64,000 nt of DNA from Bacillota bacterium (GCA_023408075.1 JAEYKW010000032.1:49101-113100), one strand, 5' to 3'. Shown: positions 41,966-51,949, counted from the stretch's first letter. A program made the numbers and translations. The notes: a model not told the origin generated them from the letters alone.

Positions 41966-43489
41966 GTGAATAAACGAATTTTCACTTTGCTCTTGGTTGC
42001 GCTGCTGGCGATACTCGTTTTCGTCTACACTTTCATATACAAAGAGGAAGGCGAGGCTCCTCCGCAGGCCGCCGCAGCGGATTTGACAGGGACAAGCTTT
42101 GAAAACCTAGACCTTCCCGAAGGCTATGATATCAGGCAGTTTGAAGGAACGACGCTTCGCTTTATTGTGGAAAACAACCGGCACGCGACGATACTGCTCA
42201 ATAAAAGCCAGGAGTTTTCCGATCTGACCGGCATCAATATTAAAATCATCGCCGTGGATTTTGATACGCTTGTGCAAAAAATCAACCTTGATTTCATATC
42301 AAAGGCGGGGCAATATCAAATCGTCTATGTGGACCCGTATCAGACCTTGAACCGGTTTCACGACTGCTTTGAGGTGCTCAATGCCTACAACGAAGACCCG
42401 GCGATGCCGCATATAAAAGGTTTTATGGGCGACTTTTCCGACTTTCAGACGGAAACGATCAGCTGCTTTGAAGACAAGGACAACATATACACGATTCCGT
42501 TTGACAGCACAACGATGATTCTGTTTTACCGGACGGATATTTTTGAAAAATACAAGGATAAGTTTTTTGCAGAAAAGGGATACGACTGGACACCGGGCAG
42601 CAAGAACTTCACCTGGGAGAGATACATTGAAGTGGCGAAATGGATTGATGACAACGTGCCCGATGAGGAAGTGGAATACGGCTGCGGTGCCATGGCTCAG
42701 GAACACAACTCGATCTACTGTGAATTTTCAAATATACTATCCGCATACGGCGGCGATTATTTCGGCGATACGAATATCGGCACGCTTGGCTTAAAATCAT
42801 TCAGAAACATCAACGTGATGAATGACAGCTTTGTGAAGGCGCTCGACATATATAAACAGCTTGTGGATGCAGCGGCACCCGAAAGCGTGAACTGGAATTG
42901 GACGGATTCTTCCAACGCATTCCGCAGCGGCGACATTGCCATGATGCTCAACTGGGACGAAAACTACCCGTATTTGAGTGACTCCGAGGACTCGCAGGTG
43001 TCCGGCAATGTCGGCTGCGCGATACTGCCGTACGGCGATACGAAAAGCGCGAATATTTTCGGCGGCTCGGGCATCGGCATCAATAAGTTTGCCACGCAGG
43101 GGGATAAGGAAGCCGCGTGGCTGTATATCGTCTGGGCGACATCTCAGGAGATGCAGCGCGAGGTCCTCATCAACCCCGAAGGCGGCAACCTGCCCTCCCG
43201 GCTGTCCGTGTATGAGGAGCCCGATATCAAGCGTGAGCTTGAATCAGCGGATCAGGCGGATGAAATGCTCAATATCGATCTGATACAAACGGTTCTGGAG
43301 GCGTGGGAACCTGAGAATCTTTACTTGCGTCCGAAGGTATCAAACTTCTATTCCGTTGAAAAGGTTCTAAACAAGAACTTGCATGACTTTGTGAGCGATA
43401 AAAATTCGGACAGCCGTCAGGTCAGCCAGAACATCTATCAGGAGCTGACCGGCATTTTGGCTGAGAGCACAAGCGGTGGACAGCCATGA
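41966..43489 (+). CDS. Membrane-tethered extracellular solute-binding protein (sensor accessory)
   Basis: A 507-residue binding protein of the family 1 (maltose-type) class. It has an N-terminal hydrophobic helix (residues 4-22) but no lipobox Cys, so it is probably a membrane-anchored domain and not a free lipoprotein. GTG 41966 is chosen because GAGGAGG precedes it by 9 bases. Its stop overlaps the YesM-type kinase start (ATGA). There is no sugar permease or ATPase of the matching class next to it. I infer that it presents a carbohydrate to the kinase, as in three-component sugar sensors of Clostridia. Confidence 0.88.
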   Translation: MNKRIFTLLLVALLAILVFVYTFIYKEEGEAPPQAAAADLTGTSFENLDLPEGYDIRQFEGTTLRFIVENNRHATILLNKSQEFSDLTGINIKIIAVDFDTLVQKINLDFISKAGQYQIVYVDPYQTLNRFHDCFEVLNAYNEDPAMPHIKGFMGDFSDFQTETISCFEDKDNIYTIPFDSTTMILFYRTDIFEKYKDKFFAEKGYDWTPGSKNFTWERYIEVAKWIDDNVPDEEVEYGCGAMAQEHNSIYCEFSNILSAYGGDYFGDTNIGTLGLKSFRNINVMNDSFVKALDIYKQLVDAAAPESVNWNWTDSSNAFRSGDIAMMLNWDENYPYLSDSEDSQVSGNVGCAILPYGDTKSANIFGGSGIGINKFATQGDKEAAWLYIVWATSQEMQREVLINPEGGNLPSRLSVYEEPDIKRELESADQADEMLNIDLIQTVLEAWEPENLYLRPKVSNFYSVEKVLNKNLHDFVSDKNSDSRQVSQNIYQELTGILAESTSGGQP

Positions 43490-45216
43490 AAAAACGAAAA
43501 CTGTATGCATCCCTCAGGTTAAAGCTCGCCATCATCGCTGTGATTCTGATCGCGATTCCTATTGTTGCCATTTCCATGACGTACACGAAAACCGTCAAGG
43601 AGATCATATCAAAAAAATACACCGATTCGGCCATACAATCCGTTTATGAGGCGGGTGAGCAGATCGATTACATACTGCGCGATGTCGAGGATTTTTCCAC
43701 GGTGATCATTTCGAATGCGGAGCTGCTCGAAATGGCGAAAAACCCGGGCAGCTACAGCAAGGACCAGTTCAACACGCTGCTGAGAAACTTAATTCTGTCG
43801 CGCGATGACATAGAAGTTATCGATGTTGTGCTTCCGAGCGGCATTTATTCGATGGGCGCGAATAAGGTCGATTCGAAATCAACCGTCGAACAAGAGCTCA
43901 TTGAATCGTCGGGGCAGCCTGTCTGGCTGGATACCGAGAGCCATGTGATTGAAATATTGTCGGGCCGCTTTCACAAGAATTATTTTGCGCTGGGGCGCAA
44001 AATCATCAATTACAACACGCTCGAGGATCTCGGGTATCTCGTGATCAATCTCGAAGAGGTCTTGCTCGAGCAGTCGTATAAGAGCCTGCTGGACAACGAA
44101 TTCGAAGATATCTATATTTGCGACGATGTGGGTACGATCATCAGCCATACGGATAAAAAGAAGATAGGCTCGACGATCAAGTTTCAGCCGTATGCACAGA
44201 GCATTCTCAACACCGAAACGTCCAAAGGCTATTTTGAGTTTACCGAGGATGTGGACAAGGTTGCGATTTACTCGACAATTTCAAGCACGGGCTGGAAGAT
44301 TATCAAAACGATACCCGTGAGCTATCTCTATAAAGAGATCAACAAAATGCAGCGCGATTTGCTGATCGGCGGCATTATATACGGCGTCGCCATCATCGTT
44401 TTTCTGATATTTTTCTCTGTCAGATACACGGACCCGATGATGAAAATGATGAGTGTGATCAAAAAGGTGGAACAGGGGGACCTCTCCGTGCGCACGGAGA
44501 TATCCACCAAAGACGAGGTCGGGCAGCTCGGTGAGAGCCTTAACAATATGATTGCCGAAATGGGCAATCTGATAGAAAAGCTGCTCAAGGAAGAGCAGGA
44601 GAAAAAGGAAGTGGAGCTCGAAGCGCTGCACGCGCAGATCAATCCGCACTTTTTATACAATACGCTGACCACGATCAAATGGATGGCCAAAATTCAGGGC
44701 AACAACAGCGTGAGCCGCGCCATCGTTGCGCTGATCAAGCTGCTGCGCGTCAGCACGAATCTCGGAACGGACACGATCACGCTCAAAGAAGAGCTCGATT
44801 ATGTTGAGAACTATGTCGTGATACAAAAGCTTAAGTATAACGAAGGCATCAACTTAAGCCACGATATCGAGCCGTCGTGTCTCGAAGTGATGATGCCCAA
44901 GCTCATACTGCAGCCGATTGTGGAAAACGCCATTATTTACGGCATCAATGAAGACCATAAGGATATCAACATAAAGATATCGGCTTACAGGAAAGACATG
45001 GAGCTTTACATAGAGATCACGGACGACGGCCCCGGCATTCAAACGGACATCGTTGAGGAGATACTGCGTAGCAAAACCGACAAGAACAAGTTCAGCAAGG
45101 TGGGGCTGAATAACATCAACCAGCGTATCAAACTCTATTACGGGAAAGAGTACGGGCTCAGTATTGAAACCAAGCTCGGCGCAGGCACAAAGGTGATCGT
45201 TAAAATCCCGTCCTAA
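43486..45216 (+). CDS. YesM-type sensor histidine kinase
   Basis: A 576-residue membrane kinase. Helices at about 12-32 and 283-305 flank a large extracytoplasmic Cache-like sensor. A HAMP domain (about 308-360) and a coiled-coil linker follow. The His_kinase motif LHAQINPHFLYNTL carries likely phospho-His388, and the ATPase domain includes LQPIVENAIIYG, TDDGPGI and GLNNINQRI. It is coupled to the upstream binding-protein gene by a four-base overlap and followed after 29 bases by the YesN-type regulator. This forms a complete carbohydrate-sensing unit. Confidence 0.94.
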   Translation: MKKRKLYASLRLKLAIIAVILIAIPIVAISMTYTKTVKEIISKKYTDSAIQSVYEAGEQIDYILRDVEDFSTVIISNAELLEMAKNPGSYSKDQFNTLLRNLILSRDDIEVIDVVLPSGIYSMGANKVDSKSTVEQELIESSGQPVWLDTESHVIEILSGRFHKNYFALGRKIINYNTLEDLGYLVINLEEVLLEQSYKSLLDNEFEDIYICDDVGTIISHTDKKKIGSTIKFQPYAQSILNTETSKGYFEFTEDVDKVAIYSTISSTGWKIIKTIPVSYLYKEINKMQRDLLIGGIIYGVAIIVFLIFFSVRYTDPMMKMMSVIKKVEQGDLSVRTEISTKDEVGQLGESLNNMIAEMGNLIEKLLKEEQEKKEVELEALHAQINPHFLYNTLTTIKWMAKIQGNNSVSRAIVALIKLLRVSTNLGTDTITLKEELDYVENYVVIQKLKYNEGINLSHDIEPSCLEVMMPKLILQPIVENAIIYGINEDHKDINIKISAYRKDMELYIEITDDGPGIQTDIVEEILRSKTDKNKFSKVGLNNINQRIKLYYGKEYGLSIETKLGAGTKVIVKIPS

Positions 45217-45245
45217 AACGCTGACTGATTCGGAAAAGAGGGCAT

Positions 45246-46832
45246 ATGTACAAAGTCTTGATTGTCGACGACGAAGTGCTGCTGCGTGTCGGCCTTAAAA
45301 CCACAATAAACTGGGAGGCGGCAGGGTTTACGGTGGTGGCGGAGGCGGCCAACGGTGAGCAGGGGTATGAGCAGTATAAGAAGCATGAGCCCGACGTTGT
45401 GATCACGGATATCAGAATGCCGAAGAAAGACGGGTTGTGGCTCGTGGAAGAGATTCGCAAAGAGAATCCCTATATCCCGATACTTGTGCTGACATGCCTT
45501 GACGAGTTTTCTTACGCGAGAAACGCGCTGAAGGTGGGCGCAGACGACTATATATTGAAGTCCGAAGTGGAAGATGAAGAGCTGCTAAGCATGATGAACG
45601 GCGTGAAAAAGAAGCTCGACAAGCTGGGCAAGGACAAAGAGATCAGCCAAACGGCCAGCACGAGCAAAAACGATATCCGGCGCGTTCTGTTTAACGATCT
45701 TGTCAAATCCGAGTTCCGTATTGACGCCAATATGGAAGACCGTTTTAAAATTATCGGCGTACCGCTCACGGATACGCGGTTTTCGTTTGTCAGCGCCTCC
45801 GTGCCGGACGGCCAGGAGCAGCAGGCACCGAGCAGGCAGATCAATCAGGCGGTCATCAATTTGCTGATTAACCTGCTGGATGACAAAGAAATCGCCTATC
45901 TCTTTCACATCGTGAACAACCGGTATCATTTCCTGCTGTCATCGGCAAGGCTTAGCATACCGGAGATGAAGCGCATCTTCTCGTCCGCGAATCAGGGAGC
46001 TCAGCAGTATTTTGATAAAGCGCTGCATATCGTATTTACGGATATTTTTGAAGACAGCACTGCGCTTCACAGCCGACATGCCGAGTTTTTGGATAAATCC
46101 GAAATCCTTTTTTATCTGGAAGACCCGTCGTTTTATCTGGAGAACGCCAAAGACATCCGGTTTGAGGAACTCAATTCTTTTGAGCTCAAAAAGAAGTACA
46201 GCCAGATGCTCATGATCGATTCCATTATGAAAGAGAACATGGAAGGCGCAAAGGAATTTGTGAGCGAGCTTTACAGGTATTTCAAAGCCAAGCTCGCGCA
46301 TCCGAACAGCGTCAAGCTGTTTTTTACGGACCTCATGAACCACTTGTTCGAGCATTATTCGCAGCTTTTCAGCGGCGCGAACAAGCCGGATCATGAACAT
46401 TATCACTTTGATATCATCAATGCGACGTCGCTCAAAGAAGCCTGCAGCATTATGGAGCGTATGCTCATCAGGTTTATCGAGCAGATGCGCCAGTATGTGC
46501 AAAACAATTCGAAGCTGCTGACCAATCAGGCCGTCAACTATATTCAGCAGAATTTTGATAAAAAGATATCGCTCAAGGATGTGGCGGAGAACCTCAATCT
46601 TTCCAAACAATATCTTTGCAGCATTTTTAAAAAAGAAACCGGGGAAAACGTATCGTACTATATCAATAAACTGAGGATTGAAAAGGCGAAAATGCTGCTG
46701 CATAAAAAAGACCGCAAGATCAAAGAGATTTATGATGAGGTCGGCTACGCCAATCAGCAGTATTTCAGCAAAGTGTTTAAAAAGATGACCGGCATGACGA
46801 TTCTTGAGTATAAGGACAAGATCAATCCGTAA
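45246..46832 (+). CDS. YesN-type response regulator with AraC DNA-binding domain
   Basis: A 528-residue regulator. The REC domain (1-120) has VDDE, phosphoacceptor Asp55 (ITDIRMPKKDG) and Lys in YILKSE. A long middle region (about 135-420) is typical of YesN proteins and may bind other subunits. The C-terminal AraC domain has both helix-turn-helix motifs (ISLKDVAENLNLSKQYLCSIF; IKEIYDEVGYANQQYFSKVF). The next genes downstream form a CUT2 transporter, with repeated ATAGTGTAAA sites before them. Those genes are the likely target. ATG 45246 lies close after AAGAGGG. Confidence 0.94.
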   Translation: MYKVLIVDDEVLLRVGLKTTINWEAAGFTVVAEAANGEQGYEQYKKHEPDVVITDIRMPKKDGLWLVEEIRKENPYIPILVLTCLDEFSYARNALKVGADDYILKSEVEDEELLSMMNGVKKKLDKLGKDKEISQTASTSKNDIRRVLFNDLVKSEFRIDANMEDRFKIIGVPLTDTRFSFVSASVPDGQEQQAPSRQINQAVINLLINLLDDKEIAYLFHIVNNRYHFLLSSARLSIPEMKRIFSSANQGAQQYFDKALHIVFTDIFEDSTALHSRHAEFLDKSEILFYLEDPSFYLENAKDIRFEELNSFELKKKYSQMLMIDSIMKENMEGAKEFVSELYRYFKAKLAHPNSVKLFFTDLMNHLFEHYSQLFSGANKPDHEHYHFDIINATSLKEACSIMERMLIRFIEQMRQYVQNNSKLLTNQAVNYIQQNFDKKISLKDVAENLNLSKQYLCSIFKKETGENVSYYINKLRIEKAKMLLHKKDRKIKEIYDEVGYANQQYFSKVFKKMTGMTILEYKDKINP

Positions 46833-46873
46833 AGCTTTTAAGAACGCCGGTTGTTATATTATAGGAAGAATTC

Positions 46874-46893
46874 GCTGTGCATGATAGCACAGC
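46874..46893 (+). repeat. Short hairpin after the YesN-type gene
   Basis: GCTGTGC (46874-46880) and GCACAGC (46887-46893) form a perfect 7-bp stem directly before the terminator. Confidence 0.5.
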
Positions 46894-46901
46894 CGTTGGT
46901 C

Positions 46902-46930
46902 AGCCTTAAATTCTTAAGGCTTATTTTTTT
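46902..46930 (+). terminator. Intrinsic terminator of the sensor gene set
   Basis: AGCCTTAA (46902-46909) and TTAAGGCT (46914-46921) are followed by a TATTTTTTT tail. Confidence 0.85.
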
Positions 46931-47053
46931 GCGTTTGCTCAAACTAATCCGCTGGTTCAAGTGGTAAGAATACTGTGCTTTTGGGGACATGTGTATACCG
47001 TCACACCGTCGGTGGCCGTGACCAATATTAAAAAAGTATAAATTCTCAGCAAT

Positions 47054-47141
47054 ATAGTGTAAAGAAATCGAGCTAAACAATATAAACAGCAATCAGATTA
47101 ACATAGTGTAAAAAACCCGCAATCTGAGCCATTATGTGAAA
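47054..47141 (+). promoter_or_regulatory. Direct repeats upstream of the second transporter, likely regulator sites
   Basis: ATAGTGTAAA occurs exactly at 47054-47063 and 47103-47112, 49 bases apart. A looser copy, ATTATGTGAAA, is at 47131-47141. Direct repeats about five helical turns apart fit an AraC-type activator such as the YesN homologue encoded just upstream. Confidence 0.5.
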
Positions 47142-47258
47142 CCGTGCAATATCATACAATCCTATCACAAAGCACCGATAAGCGTTGCTTCACAGCTAAG
47201 GAATAATAATCCTGCATGCGCAAAAGATATCGCTAGATAAGGAAAAGAGGAGATTGTA

Positions 47259-48749
47259 ATGTCTCAAGATGTAAAGCTGAGAGTGATGAATATAGAAAAA
47301 TCCTTCCCGGGCGTGAAGGCGTTGGATAAAGTCAACTTTACGGTCAAAAAGGGTACGGTTCATGTGCTGTGCGGGGAAAACGGTGCGGGCAAATCAACAT
47401 TGATGAAGATCATCAACGGTATCTATAAGCCGGATGCGGGCAAGATACTGATCGACGAAAAAGAGGTTGAGATCAAAAACCCGATTCAGGCAAGACAGAT
47501 GGGCATTTCGATGATCTTTCAGGAGCTCAACTATATTCCCGAGCAGACGATTGCGGAGAGCCTCTGCATCGGCAACTGGCCGACGACCAAATTCGGGAAA
47601 GTCAATTGGAGAGAGATCAAAAAAAGGACAGCCGAGCTCTTAAAAGCGGAAGGGCTTCATTACGACCCGGATACGAAGCTCAAAGAGCTCACAGTTTCCG
47701 ACGTTCAGATACTTGAGATCATGAAGGCGATTTCCTACAGCTCGGATATCATCATTATGGATGAACCGACATCCGCCATCACACTTAAAGAGGTGGAAGC
47801 GCTCTTCAAGAAGATCAACGAACTCAAAAGCCGCGGCGTCGCGATCATTTACATCTCTCACAAGATGGAGGAAATATTCAGAATCGCCGATGACATCACC
47901 GTGTTCCGGGACGGGACCGTGGTCGATTCGCGTCCCGTGAAGGACTACGACATGAAGACGATCATCGCGCAGATGGTGGGCCGCAAGCTTGACGACAACT
48001 TCCCGAAGGAGAGGGTGGAAATCGGCCAAAAGGTGTTGGAAGTTTCCAGGCTCACCGGTGAAGGTTTCAAGGATGTGAGCTTCCATGTGAGCGAGGGTGA
48101 AATCATCGGGTTTGCGGGCCTCATGGGCGCCGGCAGAACGGAAGTGATGCGCAGCCTTTTCGGGCTCGACAAATTCGAATCCGGCGAGATTGCTATACGA
48201 AATAAAAAAGTCAAGATCAAAAATGTCCGCAGCAGCATTCAGAAGAACATGGTGATGCTGTCCGAAGACAGGCGGCGTTACGGCATCGTGCCGATACGCA
48301 GCGTGCGCGAGAATGTGTCGCTCAGCAATTTGAAGAAGTTCATTTTCGGCGGACGGCTGCATGTGAAGATGGAGAACAAAACCATCAGCGACTACTGCGG
48401 GCGCATGAACGTGAAGACACCGACGCTCGACACAACGGTGGATGCGCTGAGCGGCGGCAACCAGCAAAAAGTGGTGCTCGCCAAATGGATGCTCACCAAT
48501 CCCGACGTACTGATTCTCGACGAAGCCACCCGCGGCATTGATGTGGGCGCGAAGTATGAGATTTATAAGCTCATGACAGACCTTGTCAAGCAGAAGAAAG
48601 CGCTCGTGATGGTATCGTCCGAACTGCCCGAGCTCATCGGCATGTGCGACCGTATCTACGTCATGTCGCGCGGGCGTATCACGGGCGAACTGTCTCGGGA
48701 AGGGTTTACGCAGGAGCATATTATGACGCTGGCGACAGCTCAAAAATAA
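47259..48749 (+). CDS. CUT2 sugar ABC transporter ATPase
   Basis: A 496-residue tandem ATPase of the RbsA/MglA type. Domain 1 has Walker A GENGAGKSTLMK, signature LTVSDVQILE and Walker B IIMDEPTSAI. Domain 2 has the usual degenerate P-loop (GLMGAGRTEVM), signature LSGGNQQKVVLAKWM and Walker B LILDEATRGID with Ala where Pro is common. It is the first gene of an ATPase-permease-binding protein-dehydrogenase unit that follows the YesMN-type sensor. It energises uptake of a monosaccharide or polyol. ATG 47259 follows AGAGGAG. Confidence 0.94.
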   Translation: MSQDVKLRVMNIEKSFPGVKALDKVNFTVKKGTVHVLCGENGAGKSTLMKIINGIYKPDAGKILIDEKEVEIKNPIQARQMGISMIFQELNYIPEQTIAESLCIGNWPTTKFGKVNWREIKKRTAELLKAEGLHYDPDTKLKELTVSDVQILEIMKAISYSSDIIIMDEPTSAITLKEVEALFKKINELKSRGVAIIYISHKMEEIFRIADDITVFRDGTVVDSRPVKDYDMKTIIAQMVGRKLDDNFPKERVEIGQKVLEVSRLTGEGFKDVSFHVSEGEIIGFAGLMGAGRTEVMRSLFGLDKFESGEIAIRNKKVKIKNVRSSIQKNMVMLSEDRRRYGIVPIRSVRENVSLSNLKKFIFGGRLHVKMENKTISDYCGRMNVKTPTLDTTVDALSGGNQQKVVLAKWMLTNPDVLILDEATRGIDVGAKYEIYKLMTDLVKQKKALVMVSSELPELIGMCDRIYVMSRGRITGELSREGFTQEHIMTLATAQK

Positions 48750-48767
48750 GGTATGGAGAGAAAATAA

Positions 48768-49739
48768 ATGAAGGCAAAAGAATTGTGGGACAAAATAAAG
48801 TCAAAATACAGCATTTATATCGTTCTCGTCGTCATGTTTTTCATCTGTTGGCTGGCGAATAGCAACTTTGTATCCATCGAAAACCTGTCCAATATATCGC
48901 GGCAGATTTCCGTGGGAACGATACTCGCCTTTGGTGAAACGATACTGATCATCGCAGGCATGCTCGACCTTTCGTCGGCATCCGTGCTCGCGTTTTCCGG
49001 CGTGCTGTCAGTGTCCGCTTACCTCGCGACCGGTTCTCTGCTGCTCGCGTTCTTCGTGGGCGTGGCGGTATCGGTGGTCTGCAACATGATCACGGCGGTC
49101 ATCGTCACACGGTACAATGTGCCGACGTTTATTGCGACGCTGTCGATGATGGCGATGGCGAGAGGCGCGGCGCTGCTGTACACGAACGGTCAGAACATCT
49201 ACCAGATCGGCGACTACGTCCAATTCGGCCAGGGGTACATTCTCGGCATCCCGACGCCGGTCATATTCCTCGCAGCCACGCTGATCGTCACATGGTATCT
49301 CTTGCGGCACACAGTGTTCGGTCGCTCGATCTATGCGATCGGCGGCAATGAGGAAGCGGCAATTGCATCGGGCATCAACGTGAAGGGCAACAAAATGCTC
49401 GCCTACATCATCAACGGTATATTCGTCGGCGTGGCGGGCGTGCTGTTCATGTCGAGAAACAACGTGGGTCTGCCGAACGGCGCAGTGGGATACGAATTTA
49501 CGGCGCTCACCGCTGCGGTTATCGGCGGCACGAGCATGACGGGCGGTATCGGTACGGCGGCGGGTACGGTGGCGGGTGCGTTCATCGTCGGGTTCCTCGA
49601 CAACATCATGGTGCTTTCCGGTGTGAACTCGTATCTGCAGGAAATCGTCCGCGGCGGCATCATTACTTTGGCAGTGGCCTATGATATTTACGCAAAAACA
49701 AGGAAAACTAAGAAGAAATTAGGCAGCATAAGCGCCTGA
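48768..49739 (+). CDS. CUT2 sugar ABC transporter permease
   Basis: A 323-residue RbsC-like permease with eight to ten helices. The motif GMLDLSSASVLA corresponds to the family GGIDLSVG segment. The cytoplasmic coupling loop is AIGGNEEAAIASGINV, and AAVIGGTSMTGGIGTAAG is the later signature. It lies 18 bases after the ATPase gene and 50 bases before the binding protein gene. A single permease gene implies a homodimeric channel, unlike the heterodimeric transporter at 34958-38358. Confidence 0.94.
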   Translation: MKAKELWDKIKSKYSIYIVLVVMFFICWLANSNFVSIENLSNISRQISVGTILAFGETILIIAGMLDLSSASVLAFSGVLSVSAYLATGSLLLAFFVGVAVSVVCNMITAVIVTRYNVPTFIATLSMMAMARGAALLYTNGQNIYQIGDYVQFGQGYILGIPTPVIFLAATLIVTWYLLRHTVFGRSIYAIGGNEEAAIASGINVKGNKMLAYIINGIFVGVAGVLFMSRNNVGLPNGAVGYEFTALTAAVIGGTSMTGGIGTAAGTVAGAFIVGFLDNIMVLSGVNSYLQEIVRGGIITLAVAYDIYAKTRKTKKKLGSISA

Positions 49740-49789
49740 CATAAAATTTGAGCGGCCTTAAGCTGCTCTAAAAAAAGAGGAGGAAAGGT

Positions 49790-50821
49790 ATGAAAAGAAT
49801 TCTGGCACTGATTTTGGCACTTGCGTCTTTGACAGTGGCATTTGCCGGCTGCGCTCCCACGAACAACGAAACGGCGGAACCGAGCCAGTCGACCAGCCCG
49901 GCAGCAAGCGAAACCGCATCCGAGCCCGCGGCCAGCGAAGGACAAACGTTCAGGGTTGCATATATCGCCCGTGCTCAGGCAGACTCGTTCGCAGCATGGC
50001 TTGCCAACTCGATCGTAGAAGAGGCTGAGAAATATGACAACATCAAAGTCGACGTGTTTGACGGACAGGCTTCCGATGATAAAGAAAACTCTTTGATCGA
50101 GAACGCCATCACGAACAAATATGATGCGATCGTGATTCAGCCGAACAACGGCGAAGCTCAGCGGCCTTATGCTGAAAAAGCGGTGAAAGCCGGTATCGTG
50201 ACGATCACGACAAACGCGAGAATATCGGGTATCGAAGGCGCATCGTCCGTGGACGCCGATCCGTACGCTCAGGCTGCGGTGAACGCCCAGCTGGCTGTGG
50301 AACAGGTTCCCCAGAACGCGAATGTGGTTGTGCTGCTCGGACCTCCGGGAAACTTCCACGCTGACCAGAGAAGACAGAGCTGGCAGGCTGAGTTCTTCGA
50401 CAAACGGCCTGATGTTAAGATCGTTGGCGAAGAAATCGCAAACTGGAACAAGGACGAGGCCATGAACGCGATGGAAACCTGGGTTCAGGCGAACGACAAG
50501 ATCGATGCGATCATCTCGATGAACGACAACATGGCAGCCGGTGCTCTCGAAGCTGTGAAGGACAATGCGAATTTCGCGAACATCCTTGCATACGGTGTTG
50601 ACGGCACGGCGGAAGCTTGCCTGCTGATCAAAGAAGGCAAAATGACAGCCACGAGCCTGCAGAGCGCGTATGACCTGGCTTCGACGATTCTCGATTCGCT
50701 TGAGAAGCTGCTGACGGGTGAAGAGACGCAGATCGATACGGATATCGACTGCCCGCTGATCACGAAGGACAACGTTGACCAGTACATCGAAATGCACAAA
50801 AAGGCCGGCGCGATTAAGTAA
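49790..50821 (+). CDS. Sugar-binding lipoprotein of the second CUT2 transporter
   Basis: A 343-residue PBP type 1 lipoprotein with signal and lipobox AFAGC (Cys21), a short Ser/Thr/Glu linker and a sugar-binding domain starting at FRVAYIARAQADSF. The two-lobe pattern (DAIVIQPNNGEAQRP; VLLGPPGNFHADQRR; ISMNDNMAAGALEA) is standard for ribose-type binders. The gene is preceded by AGAGGAGGAAAGG. The dehydrogenase that follows suggests a polyol or ketose ligand. A strong hairpin after it may shield this part of the transcript. Confidence 0.93.
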   Translation: MKRILALILALASLTVAFAGCAPTNNETAEPSQSTSPAASETASEPAASEGQTFRVAYIARAQADSFAAWLANSIVEEAEKYDNIKVDVFDGQASDDKENSLIENAITNKYDAIVIQPNNGEAQRPYAEKAVKAGIVTITTNARISGIEGASSVDADPYAQAAVNAQLAVEQVPQNANVVVLLGPPGNFHADQRRQSWQAEFFDKRPDVKIVGEEIANWNKDEAMNAMETWVQANDKIDAIISMNDNMAAGALEAVKDNANFANILAYGVDGTAEACLLIKEGKMTATSLQSAYDLASTILDSLEKLLTGEETQIDTDIDCPLITKDNVDQYIEMHKKAGAIK

Positions 50822-50846
50822 AACAAATACACATTAACAGTGATTG

Positions 50847-50876
50847 GAATGTACGCCGCTTTTGCGGCGTACATTC
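50847..50876 (+). terminator. Perfect 13-bp hairpin after the binding protein gene
   Basis: GAATGTACGCCGC (50847-50859) and GCGGCGTACATTC (50864-50876) enclose TTTT. No T-run follows, so read-through into the dehydrogenase gene is likely at a reduced level. Confidence 0.65.
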
Positions 50877-50908
50877 ACATTGCCGCAGATTTATGGGGAG
50901 AAAAAAAT

Positions 50909-51949
50909 ATGACGAATAAAGCAGTTTTTATGCAAGGAACGGGCAACATGGTTACCAGAGAGGTCCCCATGCCCACGCCCGGCCCGAAGGATGTGCTGAT
51001 CAAAGTGGATGTTGTGGGCATATGCGGTTCCGACGTGCACTATTATCAGCATGGACGCATCGGCGATTTTATCGTGGAGGGCGACTTTATACTCGGTCAC
51101 GAAAGTGCGGGTGAGGTCGTGGAGGTTGGCAGCGAAGTGAAATCACTGGTTGTCGGAGACCGCGTGGCGCTCGAACCGGGCAAGACATGCGGAAAGTGCA
51201 AATACTGCAAGCAGGGCAAATACAACCTTTGCCCCGATGTGGAGTTCTTTGCGACGCCGCCGTATCACGGCGTGTTCACAAACTATGTGACGCATCCCGA
51301 GGATATGTGCTTTAAGCTGCCGGAAAACGTGTCGAACATGGAAGGCGCGCTCGTGGAGCCGCTTGCGGTGGGGCTGCATGCGTCGGGTATGGGCGAGGTC
51401 AAGCTCGGGGATACCGTTGTGATTTTCGGCGCAGGCTGCATCGGCCTTGTCACGCTGCTGTCGTGCAAAGCCAGAGGCGCGTCGAAGGTCTACGTGGTGG
51501 ACATTCTGGAAAACAGGCTAGAAACGGCCAGAAAACTCGGCGCAACCGAGGCGATCAACGCCAAGGAATGCGATGTTTTGAAAAAGCTCGATGAGCTCAC
51601 CGGCGGGCAGGGCGCGGACGTCGTGATTGAGACGGCGGGCAGCGAGTTCACCGTCAAGCAGACGGCGGACGTGGTCTCCAGAGGCGGCACGATCGTGCTC
51701 GTAGGCATGACGCCCAAGGACGAGACCTGCTTTAACTTTATGAAGCTGATGGGCAAAGAGGGGCAGCTCAAAACGATATTCCGCTACCGCAATCTGTATC
51801 CCGTCGCGATCAACGCAATTTCGAGCGGCGCGATTGATGTGAAAGGCATTGTGAGCCACGAGTTTGATTTTGACCATGTCAAAGAGGCGTTCGATTTTGT
51901 GGTGGGCAACGCCAAAAACGTTGTCAAGGCGGTTATTAAAATCAATTAA
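50909..51949 (+). CDS. Sorbitol/xylitol-type zinc dehydrogenase
   Basis: A 346-residue MDR polyol dehydrogenase. Catalytic zinc ligands are Cys39 (GICGSDVHYYQHGRIG), His64-Glu65 (ILGHESAG) and Glu in ALVEPLAVG. The structural zinc Cys residues 94, 97, 100 and 108 are complete (CGKCKYCKQGKYNLC). The GAGCIG dinucleotide motif follows. The pattern matches L-iditol 2-dehydrogenase and xylitol dehydrogenase closely, so it likely interconverts a polyol and a 2-ketose with NAD. Short polyols such as erythritol or threitol are also possible and would fit the tetrulose genes downstream. ATG 50909 has GGGGAG at 8 bases. Confidence 0.92.
   Translation: MTNKAVFMQGTGNMVTREVPMPTPGPKDVLIKVDVVGICGSDVHYYQHGRIGDFIVEGDFILGHESAGEVVEVGSEVKSLVVGDRVALEPGKTCGKCKYCKQGKYNLCPDVEFFATPPYHGVFTNYVTHPEDMCFKLPENVSNMEGALVEPLAVGLHASGMGEVKLGDTVVIFGAGCIGLVTLLSCKARGASKVYVVDILENRLETARKLGATEAINAKECDVLKKLDELTGGQGADVVIETAGSEFTVKQTADVVSRGGTIVLVGMTPKDETCFNFMKLMGKEGQLKTIFRYRNLYPVAINAISSGAIDVKGIVSHEFDFDHVKEAFDFVVGNAKNVVKAVIKIN

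Noticed and set aside
47640..48743. 367-codon open frame on the minus strand opposite the second transporter ATPase
   Set aside because: Shadow of the ATPase gene, with His/Arg-rich sequence and no start signal.
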